This document shows, one piece after another, positions 32,724 to 41,984 of a stretch of 64,000 nt of DNA (the first letter of the stretch is position 1; each line of letters starts with the position of its first letter). The notes under the pieces are model-generated. The model did not search any database and was not told the DNA's origin. It saw nothing but the letters and a program-made list of their open reading frames with translations. Source of the DNA: Ornithodoros turicata (lineage: Eukaryota; Arthropoda; Arachnida; Ixodida; Argasidae). Made by a program: the position numbers and the translations under genes. Location: positions 63,487,807 to 63,551,806 of the forward strand of contig NC_088204.1 in assembly GCF_037126465.1 (NCBI RefSeq), in the 5' to 3' direction.

Positions 32724-33007
32724 GTCAGACGGCAAACATAAGTTCGTTAGCGGAACGGCGGTTAATTCACCTGTTGTCCAACCATCATTTCGAATTACAT
32801 CGTTCTCTGCCTTGCTTTGTTGAAAATGGAAGGCGTGCACCTTTTTTGTGACAATTATGCCGTTCATAGTTGCCACACACAGACACACACACAAAGCATA
32901 TGCCTCCTGAACAAATCAAGGCAGAGAACAGTGTCATTCAAAATGATTGTTGGACAACAGGTGGAGTAACCGCCTTTCCGCTAAGGGATCAGGGTTTGTC
33001 GTCTGAC
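32724..33007. mobile_element. MITE-D: A-like core with unrelated terminal repeats
   Basis: The termini GTCAGACGGCAAACATAAGT and (reverse complement of right) GTCAGACGACAAACCCTGAT are inverted and extend about 60 bp (through CACCTGTTGTCCAAC). Inside, the arms become MITE-A-like (CATCATTTCGAAT, GTGACAATTATGCCGTTCAT), with an AC-rich microsatellite in the loop. It directly abuts the next MITE-A. Confidence 0.75.
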
Positions 33008-33009
33008 TA

Positions 33010-33258
33010 CACTCTTAAAAATGAACTTCACCGCATAGCACTCTCCTATCCAACCATCATCTCGAATGATATCGCTATTTGCCCTGAGTTGTTCAAAACG
33101 GAAGGTGTACGCCTTTTTTGTGACACTTTTGCTGTTCATAATTGTCACAAAAATGGCGTACGCCTCCCGCTTTCTGCAAATCAGGGCAGATAACGATATC
33201 ATTCGAGATGATTGTTGGCTATGAGCGTGCTATGCGGTGAAGTTCATTTTTAAGAGTG
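33010..33258. mobile_element. MITE-A, complete
   Basis: TA at 33008-33009 and 33259-33260, intact arms, and core half-palindromes GTACGCC and GGCGTACGCC. Confidence 0.95.
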
Positions 33259-33289
33259 TAGGGTATACGTGACACTTTGCATTCATGTC

Positions 33290-33590
33290 GATGCTCCGAG
33301 AAAGGCGTACACCGCGGTCTTTCCTTAAATCGGATGCGATAGCGTTCTCATTCTGTGCAGTGGTTGATCTTCAGCTTGCTACGTGCAGAAGTGTTGTTCA
33401 TGTCCCTAAATGGTAGGTCACTCCTGATGTGCGAAAAGCACGCCTTGCCGTGGTACTTAACATAGCTGCATAAGTGCCATAAAAAGGGGTACGCTTCTAG
33501 TTTTCAACAAATCAGGAAAGGAGACGATGTCATTCGGGCTGGTGGTTGGTCCTCGGTGTGTTATGAGGTGAAGTTATGTTTTTAGCGTTC
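33290..33590. mobile_element. Two decayed MITE fragments
   Basis: Blocks AAAGGCGTACACC, AAAAGGGGTACGCTTC, TTTTCAACAAATCAGG and GGTGGTTGGTCC..GTGAAG are recognisable in order. The ends are not. Confidence 0.5.
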
Positions 33591-34339
33591 AGTGCAAACG
33601 CCACCTAGAAAGAAAGCCTGATTGCTTGGACGACGTGACGTAGCGCTTACTAGTCCACCAATCATGGCAGGAGCTATCGAGAGGAGTCGCCATGAGCCGC
33701 ATGGGGAGCCACTACGAGCCACAGAAAGCCTTCGTTTGAAACTGTTAGCGATTAGCTCTCTTCGGTCCGCGAAAAAAAGTGCAAGAGGCAGTGTAAAGGA
33801 GGGTAAACGAAGCGCACGACAGATGCTGCTCTCGTGCAAAGTACATTGAGCCCAATGGAATAGAAAAGTGTAAGCTTCAGATGCATGGTTTCTCACGTCT
33901 GCGCTGCATCGCAAACTTCTGAGCGATTATTGTCTACAAATCGACTCGAGGAGTAAAAACAGGCCCATCTTTAAAAAAATTGATTGCCAATATATGCTCC
34001 ATATCGATGATAAAACATCGCCAAGAACGACCGCTACCCTATTAACTTAGTCTGCTCCACGGTGCACGAAACGTTGCACGGACGTCGGAGATGTGCAGCA
34101 TTTTCGTGAACTCGTGCTACACTCCCGCTGCACTTTTCCAAAGGAATGGTCGAGTGTAGTGCAAAGGCTGCACCTCCGCTGAATCGAATGCGGGAACTTG
34201 CACCGTTTGCACTAGATCAAAAAGTGCAGCCCAATCGAAGACAGCGATATCCCCACTTGCGAAAGAGTGAGAAGAAGCGTTAAGCAGGCATCCTATATCA
34301 GTCTGACCTAGTGCGTTGATGTTTCTCCATACGGCATTC
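33591..34339. other. Intergenic sequence between the convergent CUB genes
   Basis: No exon is recognised. Around 34060-34240 GTGCA/TGCAC motifs occur in several imperfect inverted copies. Confidence 0.35.
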
Positions 34340-34482
34340 CATATTCAACGTCTCTATCGCGAAAGATGACCTGTCTAAGCAGCAGCTGTCTCGCCACCGA
34401 GTTGCTGGAATCTCCAGCAGGGTTCGACCCCGCAACTTTGGGATATATAGACGTGCACCCTACCAACTGGCCCATCGAGCCT
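34340..34482 (-). repeat. tRNA-derived SINE fragment
   Basis: On the minus strand an A-box-like GGGCCAGTTGGTAGGGTGCA is followed by a B box (GGGTCGAACCC) and then the body CAGCAACTCGGTGGCGAGAC. The spacing between the boxes fits an internal Pol III promoter. No terminal tail or TSD was delimited. Confidence 0.55.
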
Positions 34483-35917
34483 TTTTACTCGGCGAGTGTA
34501 ACGTAATGTGACCATCCTGCAAATATCATTTGAAATCGTGTGACTGAGTTCACACTGATGGTAACAACAATTCCTTCCTTACAGTCTCTTTGCAGGTTCC
34601 GTCAAGCATAACGTCACCGTCGAATTCTTGGCATCTGAATTATAAATGAATAAATTTTCGCTTGCCAGCACCTTCCGTTGTAGTGCTATTTACCTGCTGG
34701 ACATATGATGGAAGTTTTCTGGAACTTTTTCTTCTCATGCACATAGCGCATGACAATAGAGGCTAGCCGCTGGAAATCTTTGTATATGCACAATATTTTT
34801 GAATGGTTAGAAACACAAGGGTTGCTAACGAAATAAATGCGGTTTGAAGACTGTTTCGCGAAGGTAAAACATCTCGAATTCGGTGACTTCGATGTAATTG
34901 GCAGAGGAGAAACTGGAAGCTACTAGCAGTGACAAAATTGGTGCCATTTTTTTTTGAAATTCCGAGTTCGCACATTGACTACACGCGCTGCTACATGCGC
35001 TTTTGTTTGGGACCGTACTGTAGAAAGAAACAAAAGGACATGGGCGCCATGGCATGCCTTGACGCTCTTGGGCACGCAGTGCAAAATGCGGTAAGCTACT
35101 GCCCCACACACTAAACATAAACAAGGCCATCTACCACAGGATAAGCAGCGCGTGGATTTCGCAACTAACCCTCGTCCGCATGCTTCAGCAACTGGAGACA
35201 CGCATGACCATATTTATTCTATCAGCTTACAATTATTATCGGGCCCTGCGACATGAGTCAGATGCGAAGCTTCTCGATTACAAGATGGTTTGTCTCATCA
35301 TGTGTTACCCATGCTGTCCGCGTGCCATTGACAACTGCCATTTTCTGTTTTTCTGTTCGGGACCTGCTGTTCTTTTTCTTGGTATGGTGCTCTCAACTAA
35401 CGACTTCTGCTACCTTCTGCAGATTTTCTGTTTTGTTAATTGTATTTCTTCAACCCAACCGCAACTGCACAACTTTTCAGAACGTCCTATAAAAACCAGA
35501 AAAATATTGCAAGTATAGTGTATTGTTCGCGATAACGCAGCGAAACGGAATTGCACGTCGGCAAACCTTGGCGTAAGCAATTTATAACGACTGCCGCCGC
35601 TAAGGACAACGACACATAAAATGTTTGTATCGTTTTCTTCGCCTCATGTGAAGTACTCAAGGGTGCGGCAGCCCTCTTTGCGGCATGGTAAAACCGAAAC
35701 CGGTGGCTAGTCTCTCTTCTTTGCTTGCAAAAACTACACGAGGTTCTGTTCAAGTGATTCAAGACGTGTCGAAGAGCAAGTTCGCCTCCTGACATGGATT
35801 AAACGGAAGGAACATTTGATCCCAAACATCACTTTCGCGAGCCCTATCGCTCGAAAGTGATTGATTTCCAGAGTCATACGTATTTTGCTGTGACAGTGGG
35901 CAGCGGACGCGCGCCTA
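34483..35917. other. Intergenic, unassigned
   Basis: Short ORFs on both strands only. There is no splice-supported exon, RNA gene or element end. Confidence 0.35.
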
Positions 35918-36192
35918 TACTATAAGAAAAAAAGGTGTGAAAAGGTAGTAACTTCTATAGTTATCACGTATCAACATACGGTTTGATAAAGGGAGTAATA
36001 CGGTGGTAAAAGCAATGGTCATATATTCAAATTGCTACAAAAAGGCGTACGCCCCCTCTCTCACCGAATAAGACGCGGTAACCCAATCATTCGTAGGCAG
36101 CCAGAAGAACTTTGCAACCTTTTAGGCACAACGTATGCGATAACTATTACCTCCTAAAAGTCATAACTGCTCCAGCCTTTTTTCTGAGAGTG
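35918..36192. mobile_element. MITE-E, copy 1
   Basis: The right arm (GTTGCAAAG region to GAGAGTG, then TA at 36193-36194) is the reverse complement of the left arm of 37954-38231. The shared blocks include TTTTAGGAGGTAATAGTT and GTTGTGCCTAAAAG. The left tip is diverged. The core AAAAAGGCGTACGCCCCCTC links it to MITE-C. Confidence 0.8.
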
Positions 36193-36858
36193 TACTTGGA
36201 GGAGTAATCGGAGAATCTTCATCGACACGTCACGTCAGCGTCCTCGTCCTCCTCACGTATACTCTGCAGCTGGACGCAAAGAATTCTGTTGAAGAAAGTC
36301 GCGCCACGCTTATATTTCCTCTCTGACGTCGCCCACGCGCCCGAATTTCGAACCGCGTGAATTCCAATAATTTACAAAGAGAGTTCCGAGTCGGCGAGAA
36401 GCGCAGCAGGGATTCGCTAAATCAGGATATACGCGATCAATGGAAACATGCTACGCATGATGCTACGTTCTGTTGCTTGGTCCTTTTAAAAGAGAAATCA
36501 ACAGGGCATGCAATGTGGAGTGACCACCTAAATCCGCCTCCAGGAGCGAAAAAAAAAAAAAAAAGAGAATCGTACTGCGTGTGTTTGTTGCTCGGGCAGT
36601 GCTTTTCCACCTGAATGCAAACTTTCTCGGCATCGCAAGAAAGAGTGCTCTCAAACGAACAGTGAGACATACCCCATACAATCCCTGAAATCCAGATAGA
36701 TCCGTAAGACAAGACTTAGACTACTGAGTTAAAACAGTCGCTTCGCAGAGACGAGTCGAACCCGCCACAAGCGAAGTTGAGCTATGCCCGCAAGAGCACG
36801 GCGCCGACTACGAGTATATCTAATCTGTGCATTCGAGGAACGGCGAGGAAAAGAAACA
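36193..36858. other. Downstream region of gene B
   Basis: It contains an A run (36549-36564) and no recognised gene. It probably holds post-transcript sequence of gene B. Confidence 0.35.
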
Positions 36859-36864
36859 TTTATT
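36859..36864 (-). terminator. Poly(A) signal AATAAA of CUB gene B
   Basis: TTTATT on + (AATAAA on -) lies 62 bp downstream of the gene B stop codon, a plausible short 3' UTR. Confidence 0.6.
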
Positions 36865-36926
36865 GCCAGAAAAGATTAAGAAACTATCATCCTAAACATA
36901 TGTTCATTGCCGACTGTGTGTCAGCT

Positions 36927-37151
36927 TTATATCAGCTCAACTTGTCGCTGTCTCCAACGAGCGACACCCAAACTCCGAGCGTTCGGACCGGGCCTCCCAC
37001 GTCCATTGATGAGCCAGAATTTTTTTCTACGCTTCTTGATGCGCTCTTGACGAAGCGATCGGCTAGCCACCGCGAGGAGCTTGTGGCAGTTAACTGCGAT
37101 GTATTGGGCTCGAAAACCCCGGAACTGTCTCTTGCTATCGGTCTGGAACCA
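36927..37151 (-). CDS. CUB gene B, terminal exon: end of CUB domain plus basic tail
   Basis: The acceptor TTTATTGCAG| is entered in phase 0. The opening WFQTDSKRQFRGFRAQYIAV and NC completes the CUB domain and aligns with gene A's terminal exon. After the final Cys the frame gives HKLLAVASRSLRQ, a very basic stretch (ERIKKRRKKFWL), then an Arg/Gly-rich end and TAA at 36927-36929. The tail differs from gene A's Ser/Thr-rich tail. Another frame of the same DNA is Ser-rich (QLTATSSSRW, KNSGSSMD), so an old frameshift or a sequencing error after the CUB domain is possible. The preceding intron is only 67 bp (37152-37218). A poly(A) signal follows closely. Confidence 0.75.
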   Translation of the reverse strand, partial: WFQTDSKRQFRGFRAQYIAVNCHKLLAVASRSLRQERIKKRRKKFWLINGRGRPGPNARSLGVARWRQRQVELI

Positions 37152-37218
37152 CTGCAATAAACAAAGCGTCTCCGTGTTCGACCGGAGAACTCAACGTCCG
37201 AAGACATGAGACACTTAC

Positions 37219-37371
37219 CACGTACATGAGGTTCCCCGTGCTAGTGACTTCGAATGGCTTCTCGTTGCACAGACAGGCGATCCTGGTAGCGTTATCGCTT
37301 CCACCGTCGTAAACGGTGACGTTGTCGTATTGACATTCTGGGTGGTCCTCCAGCTGGAAGTCCAGGAATTT
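37219..37371 (-). CDS. CUB gene B, second CUB exon
   Basis: Acceptor CCGTTATAG| and donor TACGTG|GTAAGT bound 153 nt, phase 0 on both sides. The translation is KFLDFQLEDHPECQYDNVTV, then YDGGSDNATRIACLCNEKPF, then TGNLMYV. The Cys-x-YD-x-V-x-VYDGG block and the next Cys are the second disulfide region of the CUB domain. Two sequons (NVT, NAT) support extracellular display. It has one more Cys (LC) than gene A in this exon. It is four codons shorter than gene A's exon 27577-27741 but has the same phases. Confidence 0.85.
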
Positions 37372-37953
37372 CTATAACGGAATAAAAGAATTTCCGGTAT
37401 AATTTTTCTCCCACATATACAGTTACATACTGGAAGGGCCGCATCCAGATGTACAGCCGGGCATTGAATGTTTCGTGGTATGCTAAACGGAACGTTGAGC
37501 GTGGTACGCACCATTGCGTTCAAACGCGTGCGTCAGTCAGCGTGCGACACCTGCATTCGTTCCTCATTTTTGTCCGCGCCTTTGCGAGATTAGTTTGCGC
37601 TTGGTTCCTCTGTGCGCGGAGCCAATCTTACGCACTCCTGTCGCCCAGAGGCTCACATAACCAATGTGATGCACTGGAAATTCGTAGGAATAAGCTACTA
37701 CGACGAGAAGGCAATACCGTGTTACAACAGTAAAATGCCCATCTCAGCACTGCTAACGATGGCCTCAATGAGGCCGAAATAGCTATCCAGTGCTGGTATG
37801 GTACGTTGATGTAATGGCTTTATGCTGACAACGAGATGTTTGCCGGAACTAAAATGTCCTCTCATACTTTCCTACATGGGTACGTAGGACTCACTACAGT
37901 CGAGGCTAGTGGTTTATTGCCATTTTGCCTTCCATAGTGTCATATTCCTTGTA

Positions 37954-38231
37954 CACTCTTCGAAAAAAGGATGGAGTAGTTACACCTTTTAGGAGGTAAT
38001 AGTTGTCGCATATGTTGTGCCTAAAAGTTTGCAAAGTTCTACCACCTACCTAGGAATGATAGGGTTACCGCTTCTGATTCGGTGAGCGAGGGGGGCGTAC
38101 GCCTTTTTGTAGCAATTTGGATGTATGGTAGTTGCTTTAACCACCCTTTTACACCTTTTATCAGGCGCTATGTTGACCTAGGTGGTAACTATTGAAGTTA
38201 CCACCTTTTCACATCCTTTTTCCTTAGAGTG
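37954..38231. mobile_element. MITE-E, copy 2 (complete)
   Basis: It runs from CACTCTTCGAAAAAAGGATG to CATCCTTTTTCCTTAGAGTG, with TA at 37952-37953 and 38232-38233. The inner arms carry TACACCTTTT, GGTGGTAACT and a single GGCGTACGCC. It is oriented opposite to copy 1, so an inverted pair encloses the last two exons of gene B. Confidence 0.85.
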
Positions 38232-39818
38232 TACACCCAACAGAACGTAACTTTGTTCGCGTCTAGATCGCGTCTGAGGTCATGATCAAAGGGAGAAATA
38301 TTGAATTGAATTGGATATGAAAGGATATGAAATTGGATTGAGAGGTTAGTTCCGACCCAGGCACGACTTCCTAGCTACTCCGAAAAATATTTGTTAGTTT
38401 ATAATAAGCTTCGTAGAAACCATGCAGAGTTGTTTCTCGACTCCTGTTTTTGCAGTAAAGTGAAGTGTTGTGAAAGCAGCGTGTCCCCGAACCCTAAATG
38501 GGCAGAAATCCATTAATGGTGTCCACATGGCTAAAGCATGGTTCACACTGTTGCGTTTCATTGCGTGCAGACACCCGCGTGCATACACGTGTGACATAAG
38601 CAATCCGCTGGACTGTTCACATACATACGGGCACCGCAAGTATCAGACAATGTGCGCGTTTCACCAGTCGTTGTGGCAGAAGGTTCGAGGTCCACGTTTG
38701 AGTGCAGCGTGACACAAACTACTGTTAGTTTGAGCGTAATTAAATTGCTGAAGGGTAATTAATACTATATCTTTCTTCCTTGCAACCTCCATGTTCACTG
38801 CCGGCCATCCTCAGGTGAAGCGCCTCAACACGTATGCGTGACGGCGGTGATTGATTCCCCCTTGCGACTGGGTGCGCGTGTCGGAAAAACTTCATCTGAG
38901 GCGAGCTCCTTACGTTCTGCCGCGGAAAGCTCCGCAAGCATATGTTGCCGCGGTGGCCAACGTTCGCCCGCGTACGTACGCAATAAAACGCAGTAGTATA
39001 AACCATGCTACCTTCGTGTTTGAGATATTCTAAAGGAATCTCGTATGAATTGGCATTTTTCACAATGCTACTGCGCATGCTCTGTGATCCTGACAGTTCC
39101 AAAGAGGGTTCCCTGCATATTCAATAGATGGCGCCAAGATGGTGCCGGCTGTGTGTGCCGGCGCGCACCGAGAGTGTTTCGCTGGACAGCTGCTTGGATA
39201 CGACGCGAGTGTGAAAAAGGTCCATTGCAGGTCCTGGCAAACGGCGCGGTTACTCAAGACTTTGTAAATGCCTGTAGGACATTCTCCGCACTATTATACC
39301 ATGATTAGATTACACAAGTGCACGAAATCCCGTGGGCCCGACCGGCTTTACGGTGGAGCAATAGATAACGAAAAAGCACGCCGCGAGGCCTGCCAATCTT
39401 CGAACGATATTCCAGTGCCGCCAATAAGGTTTTCAACAATGATGCGACCTTCAGAAAATATATGCAGACTCTTCGGCATCAAGAATCTTCAGTGTGGTAT
39501 CAGTTTTTCCGCCATCTACCATCCTGTGAGAGTATAAGAAAACTCCCCCCAGTATGTTTTTTTATATACTGCAGAAAGATGTGGCATGAAGAGCGCTCTG
39601 ACCAGGAAATCGACCGCGTGTCCTCGATCGGATTTGAGTTTTCTTAGACCAATTCATTGCCAGCGAAGATCCTCCTGACGTGGCATACATGCAAGCGTAG
39701 GGCATGACGCGGTTGTCTTGCTCGTCGATCCCGTTGCCCATGAATGAGAGGAGTTTTCCAGATCATTTCTATATCCTCAAACTTCTAAAACTGAGTCCAG
39801 AAAAGGAACGATAATTAC
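38232..39818. other. Intron 3 sequence of gene B, unassigned
   Basis: No exon or complete element is seen. Segments near 38470-38710 are CG/CA-rich. Confidence 0.35.
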
Positions 39819-39955
39819 CAGATGAACTTGACAATAGGCCGATGTCTTAATGCACCAGGTCTGGTTTAGGTTGCTGGCGTAGAACCCAGGGTAGTTGAGG
39901 GACACGAATTCGCCGCTTCTTCCGCTTAGCGTTGTATTGCAAGGCGACACGAATG
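39819..39955 (-). CDS. CUB gene B, first CUB exon
   Basis: Acceptor CTTGTTTTAG| and donor CATCTG|GTAATT bound 137 nt, entered in phase 1 and left in phase 0, the same length and phases as gene A's exon 25244-25380. It encodes FVSPCNTTLSGRSGEFVSLN, then YPGFYASNLNQTWCIKTSA, then YCQVHL. SxNYPGFY is the classic CUB signature (SPNYP-type), the two canonical Cys are 28 residues apart, and sequons NTT and NQT are present. A naive reading of the open frame upstream gives a signal-peptide-like start (ILSHLALVLAFVSP), but this crosses the acceptor. I prefer the spliced model because of the matching phases. Confidence 0.85.
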
Positions 39956-40162
39956 CTAAAACAAGGGCTAGATGAGACAGTATACGCAGCGAAAAGTCAG
40001 CATGGCTCACTACAAGAAACGTAGTGTCTATTGCTGCTCAGTTCGATCGAAGAGTTCGCGATCTGATCACTCAGGGTCACTCTGTACCATTGCCGAAGAC
40101 AGAGTGTTGAGTTGAGAGACGGAGTTACCATTGGCATTGCTACTTCCAAAAAACATACGTAC

Positions 40163-40363
40163 CCTCCTCAGTGGCCGTGACTGTGGCGCCTTCAGTGGTG
40201 GTGGCGGTAGTTGTCACAAAGACTAATGTTGTCGCTCTCGTTGACCTATTTGCCCCACCAGAGGCGTTGCTCTCCCTGTCGACGTCATACCGCCCCTCTT
40301 GACCTTCCGCAGAAGGGTCCAACGGGTCCACGTCCGCTACTTTACTTCCACCTGATCCTACCA
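40163..40363 (-). CDS. CUB gene B, Ser/Thr-rich stalk exon
   Basis: Acceptor CCTTTATGCAG| and donor GAGGAGG|GTACGT bound 201 nt, phase 1 at both ends. The 67 residues run from VVGSGGSKVADVDPLDP through an acidic/Gly part with sequons NAS and NRS, into a Thr-rich block (TTLVFVTTTATTTEGATVTA). This is the position and composition of a glycosylated stalk between membrane anchor and CUB domain, equivalent to gene A's 21508-21696 exon. The two stalks share composition but little sequence. The next exon begins only 207 bp downstream. Confidence 0.75.
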
Positions 40364-40590
40364 CTGCATAAAGGCATATAAAATTGGCAACGCCGTAGCA
40401 TACTATGAGGCGGGTTGTTAAATATGTGATGCACCGCTCGGAGGAGAAGCAGTAGAAGCAGAGCGGAGGATTACTTCTGTGTATGTGTGTATGAGTGCGC
40501 AAAAATGTAAGAGTGAAAGGAGGATGAGTGAGAAAGAGTGACTGGTCTGTCCCTTCAGATGACGCGCCCTGGAAGTCGCTGAGAAGGCAT

Positions 40591-40850
40591 GTTAGCTTAG
40601 CTCAATTGGCAGAGCCCTGGAACGGTAATCCAGAAGGTGTGGGTTCGAGTCCTACAGCTGGCTAACCTTTTCAGTGACTTTCACCTTTCATCGTTAATTT
40701 CTTAGGCAACTTGAGGCCTTGTATGTGATTGTCCCTTCTATGTTGTTCCAGCATCAGAACATCAGTTCTCTCATGCTAATCCATTCATGGATCTTCCCAG
40801 CACACTCCACACACAACCCTAACAGCCTTCCGAAGAATTGACCTCTACCT
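40591..40850 (+). repeat. tRNA-Thr-like headed SINE
   Basis: Bases 40591-40663 fold as a complete 73-nt cloverleaf: acceptor GTTAGCT/AGCTGGC, D stem GCTC/GAGC, anticodon stem CTGGA/TCCAG, T stem GTGGG/CCTAC with loop TTCGAGT. The would-be anticodon is GGT (Thr), but position 33 is C instead of the nearly invariant T. Unrelated sequence (CCTTTTCAGTGACTTTC..) follows directly, as in SINEs. The 3' limit near 40850 is a guess. Confidence 0.55.
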
Positions 40851-41150
40851 GTTCGTAAACAAGTGACGTCATAGTATTCGACAGCGCCACCAATTTGGTA
40901 GAGTTGAACTACGATCGAAGCTAGGGGCGAACAAGGTCGTGCCCGAAATAGACCGTCTAGAGGGGACTACCATGGTCCCTGAATAGGACGCGACCTTCCT
41001 ACTATTCTTTCAGCAGGAGGCAGCCATGAAGAAGAGAAGAAAAGGAGGCGCCTCAACGGAGAAGAAGCCCCAGAAGACAGACGCGTGGGGCAAGTGACGC
41101 AAGACAGGAGATGAGCTGTAGCTTCTTTGGACCCATGCGGGAGTCACGTT

Positions 41151-41792
41151 CAGTGATTTCCCCAGAAATTCACTGCTGGGGGGGGTGCCGAGTTTTCAAG
41201 GGGGGTGGAATAATAGACACGGAAATAATCGTGGCACAACGCGGACATATCTGGACAGCTTTCCCGTATTATTTGTACATGTTATTACGTTAGAACACAG
41301 TACATTAGAATACAGGTTCATTATGAACGGCATTTCAACATTAAGATGTATAATCGCAGGACCGACAAAGAAAAAAGACTAGCGCCTTGTCTCACGAAGA
41401 TCAATCAATACCTAGCAACCAGCGGGAAAACCTTCGACGAAAAAAGCAGAATATCTCGCTTGATTGAGTTTGGTGCAAATGGTTCTTGATGATCCACATT
41501 GAGTTTGCGTGCCCGCACGCGTTTTTGCTCGTATATGCGCGCAATATATGCATTGAACAGTCACTTTCAAATGATTTTGGACAAATGCATGGTACGATCA
41601 TCTGTATGTCTGTGGTCCTACAGCCCAAGTTTGACAGTACAGGATGTAATTCGCTGCGCCGGACTCACTACCAGAACGTTTTGGTGGCCAGCTGGTTGGG
41701 GTCACCTGAGAAATTGCAGGGGGGGGGGGGGGTGTTGAAAAAATGCAGGGAGGGTGTACACCCCCTTGGAGGGGGGTGTAGGGAAATCCCTG
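41151..41792. mobile_element. hAT-type non-autonomous element with perfect 8-bp TSD
   Basis: The left end CAGTGATTTCCC and the right end (reverse complement CAGGGATTTCCC) are inverted. The duplication GTCACGTT is perfect (41143-41150 and 41793-41800). G-rich tracts occur inside both ends. No transposase ORF. It lies in gene B's first intron. Confidence 0.85.
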
Positions 41793-41984
41793 GTCACGTT
41801 ACCTGAATAGCCCAATGACGCCGGTTTGCACGCGCCACTTTGGGGGCCACATCTGTGCGCTACCACCACACCTCTCCGTGTATTCTGAAACTATGCGTTG
41901 GGAGCTCCCATAGAGATGTTATGTAACCGGAACCGGGGGGAAAGCCAGCGGTGATGTCACTGCACATTCCCCAGTTCGGCTACA

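Noticed and set aside
39777..40010. Signal-peptide-like start (ILSHLALVLAFVSP) directly before the gene B CUB domain
   Set aside because: The hydrophobic stretch crosses a good splice acceptor. Gene A has an acceptor in the same phase at the same place, so it is probably intron read-through and not a secreted isoform.
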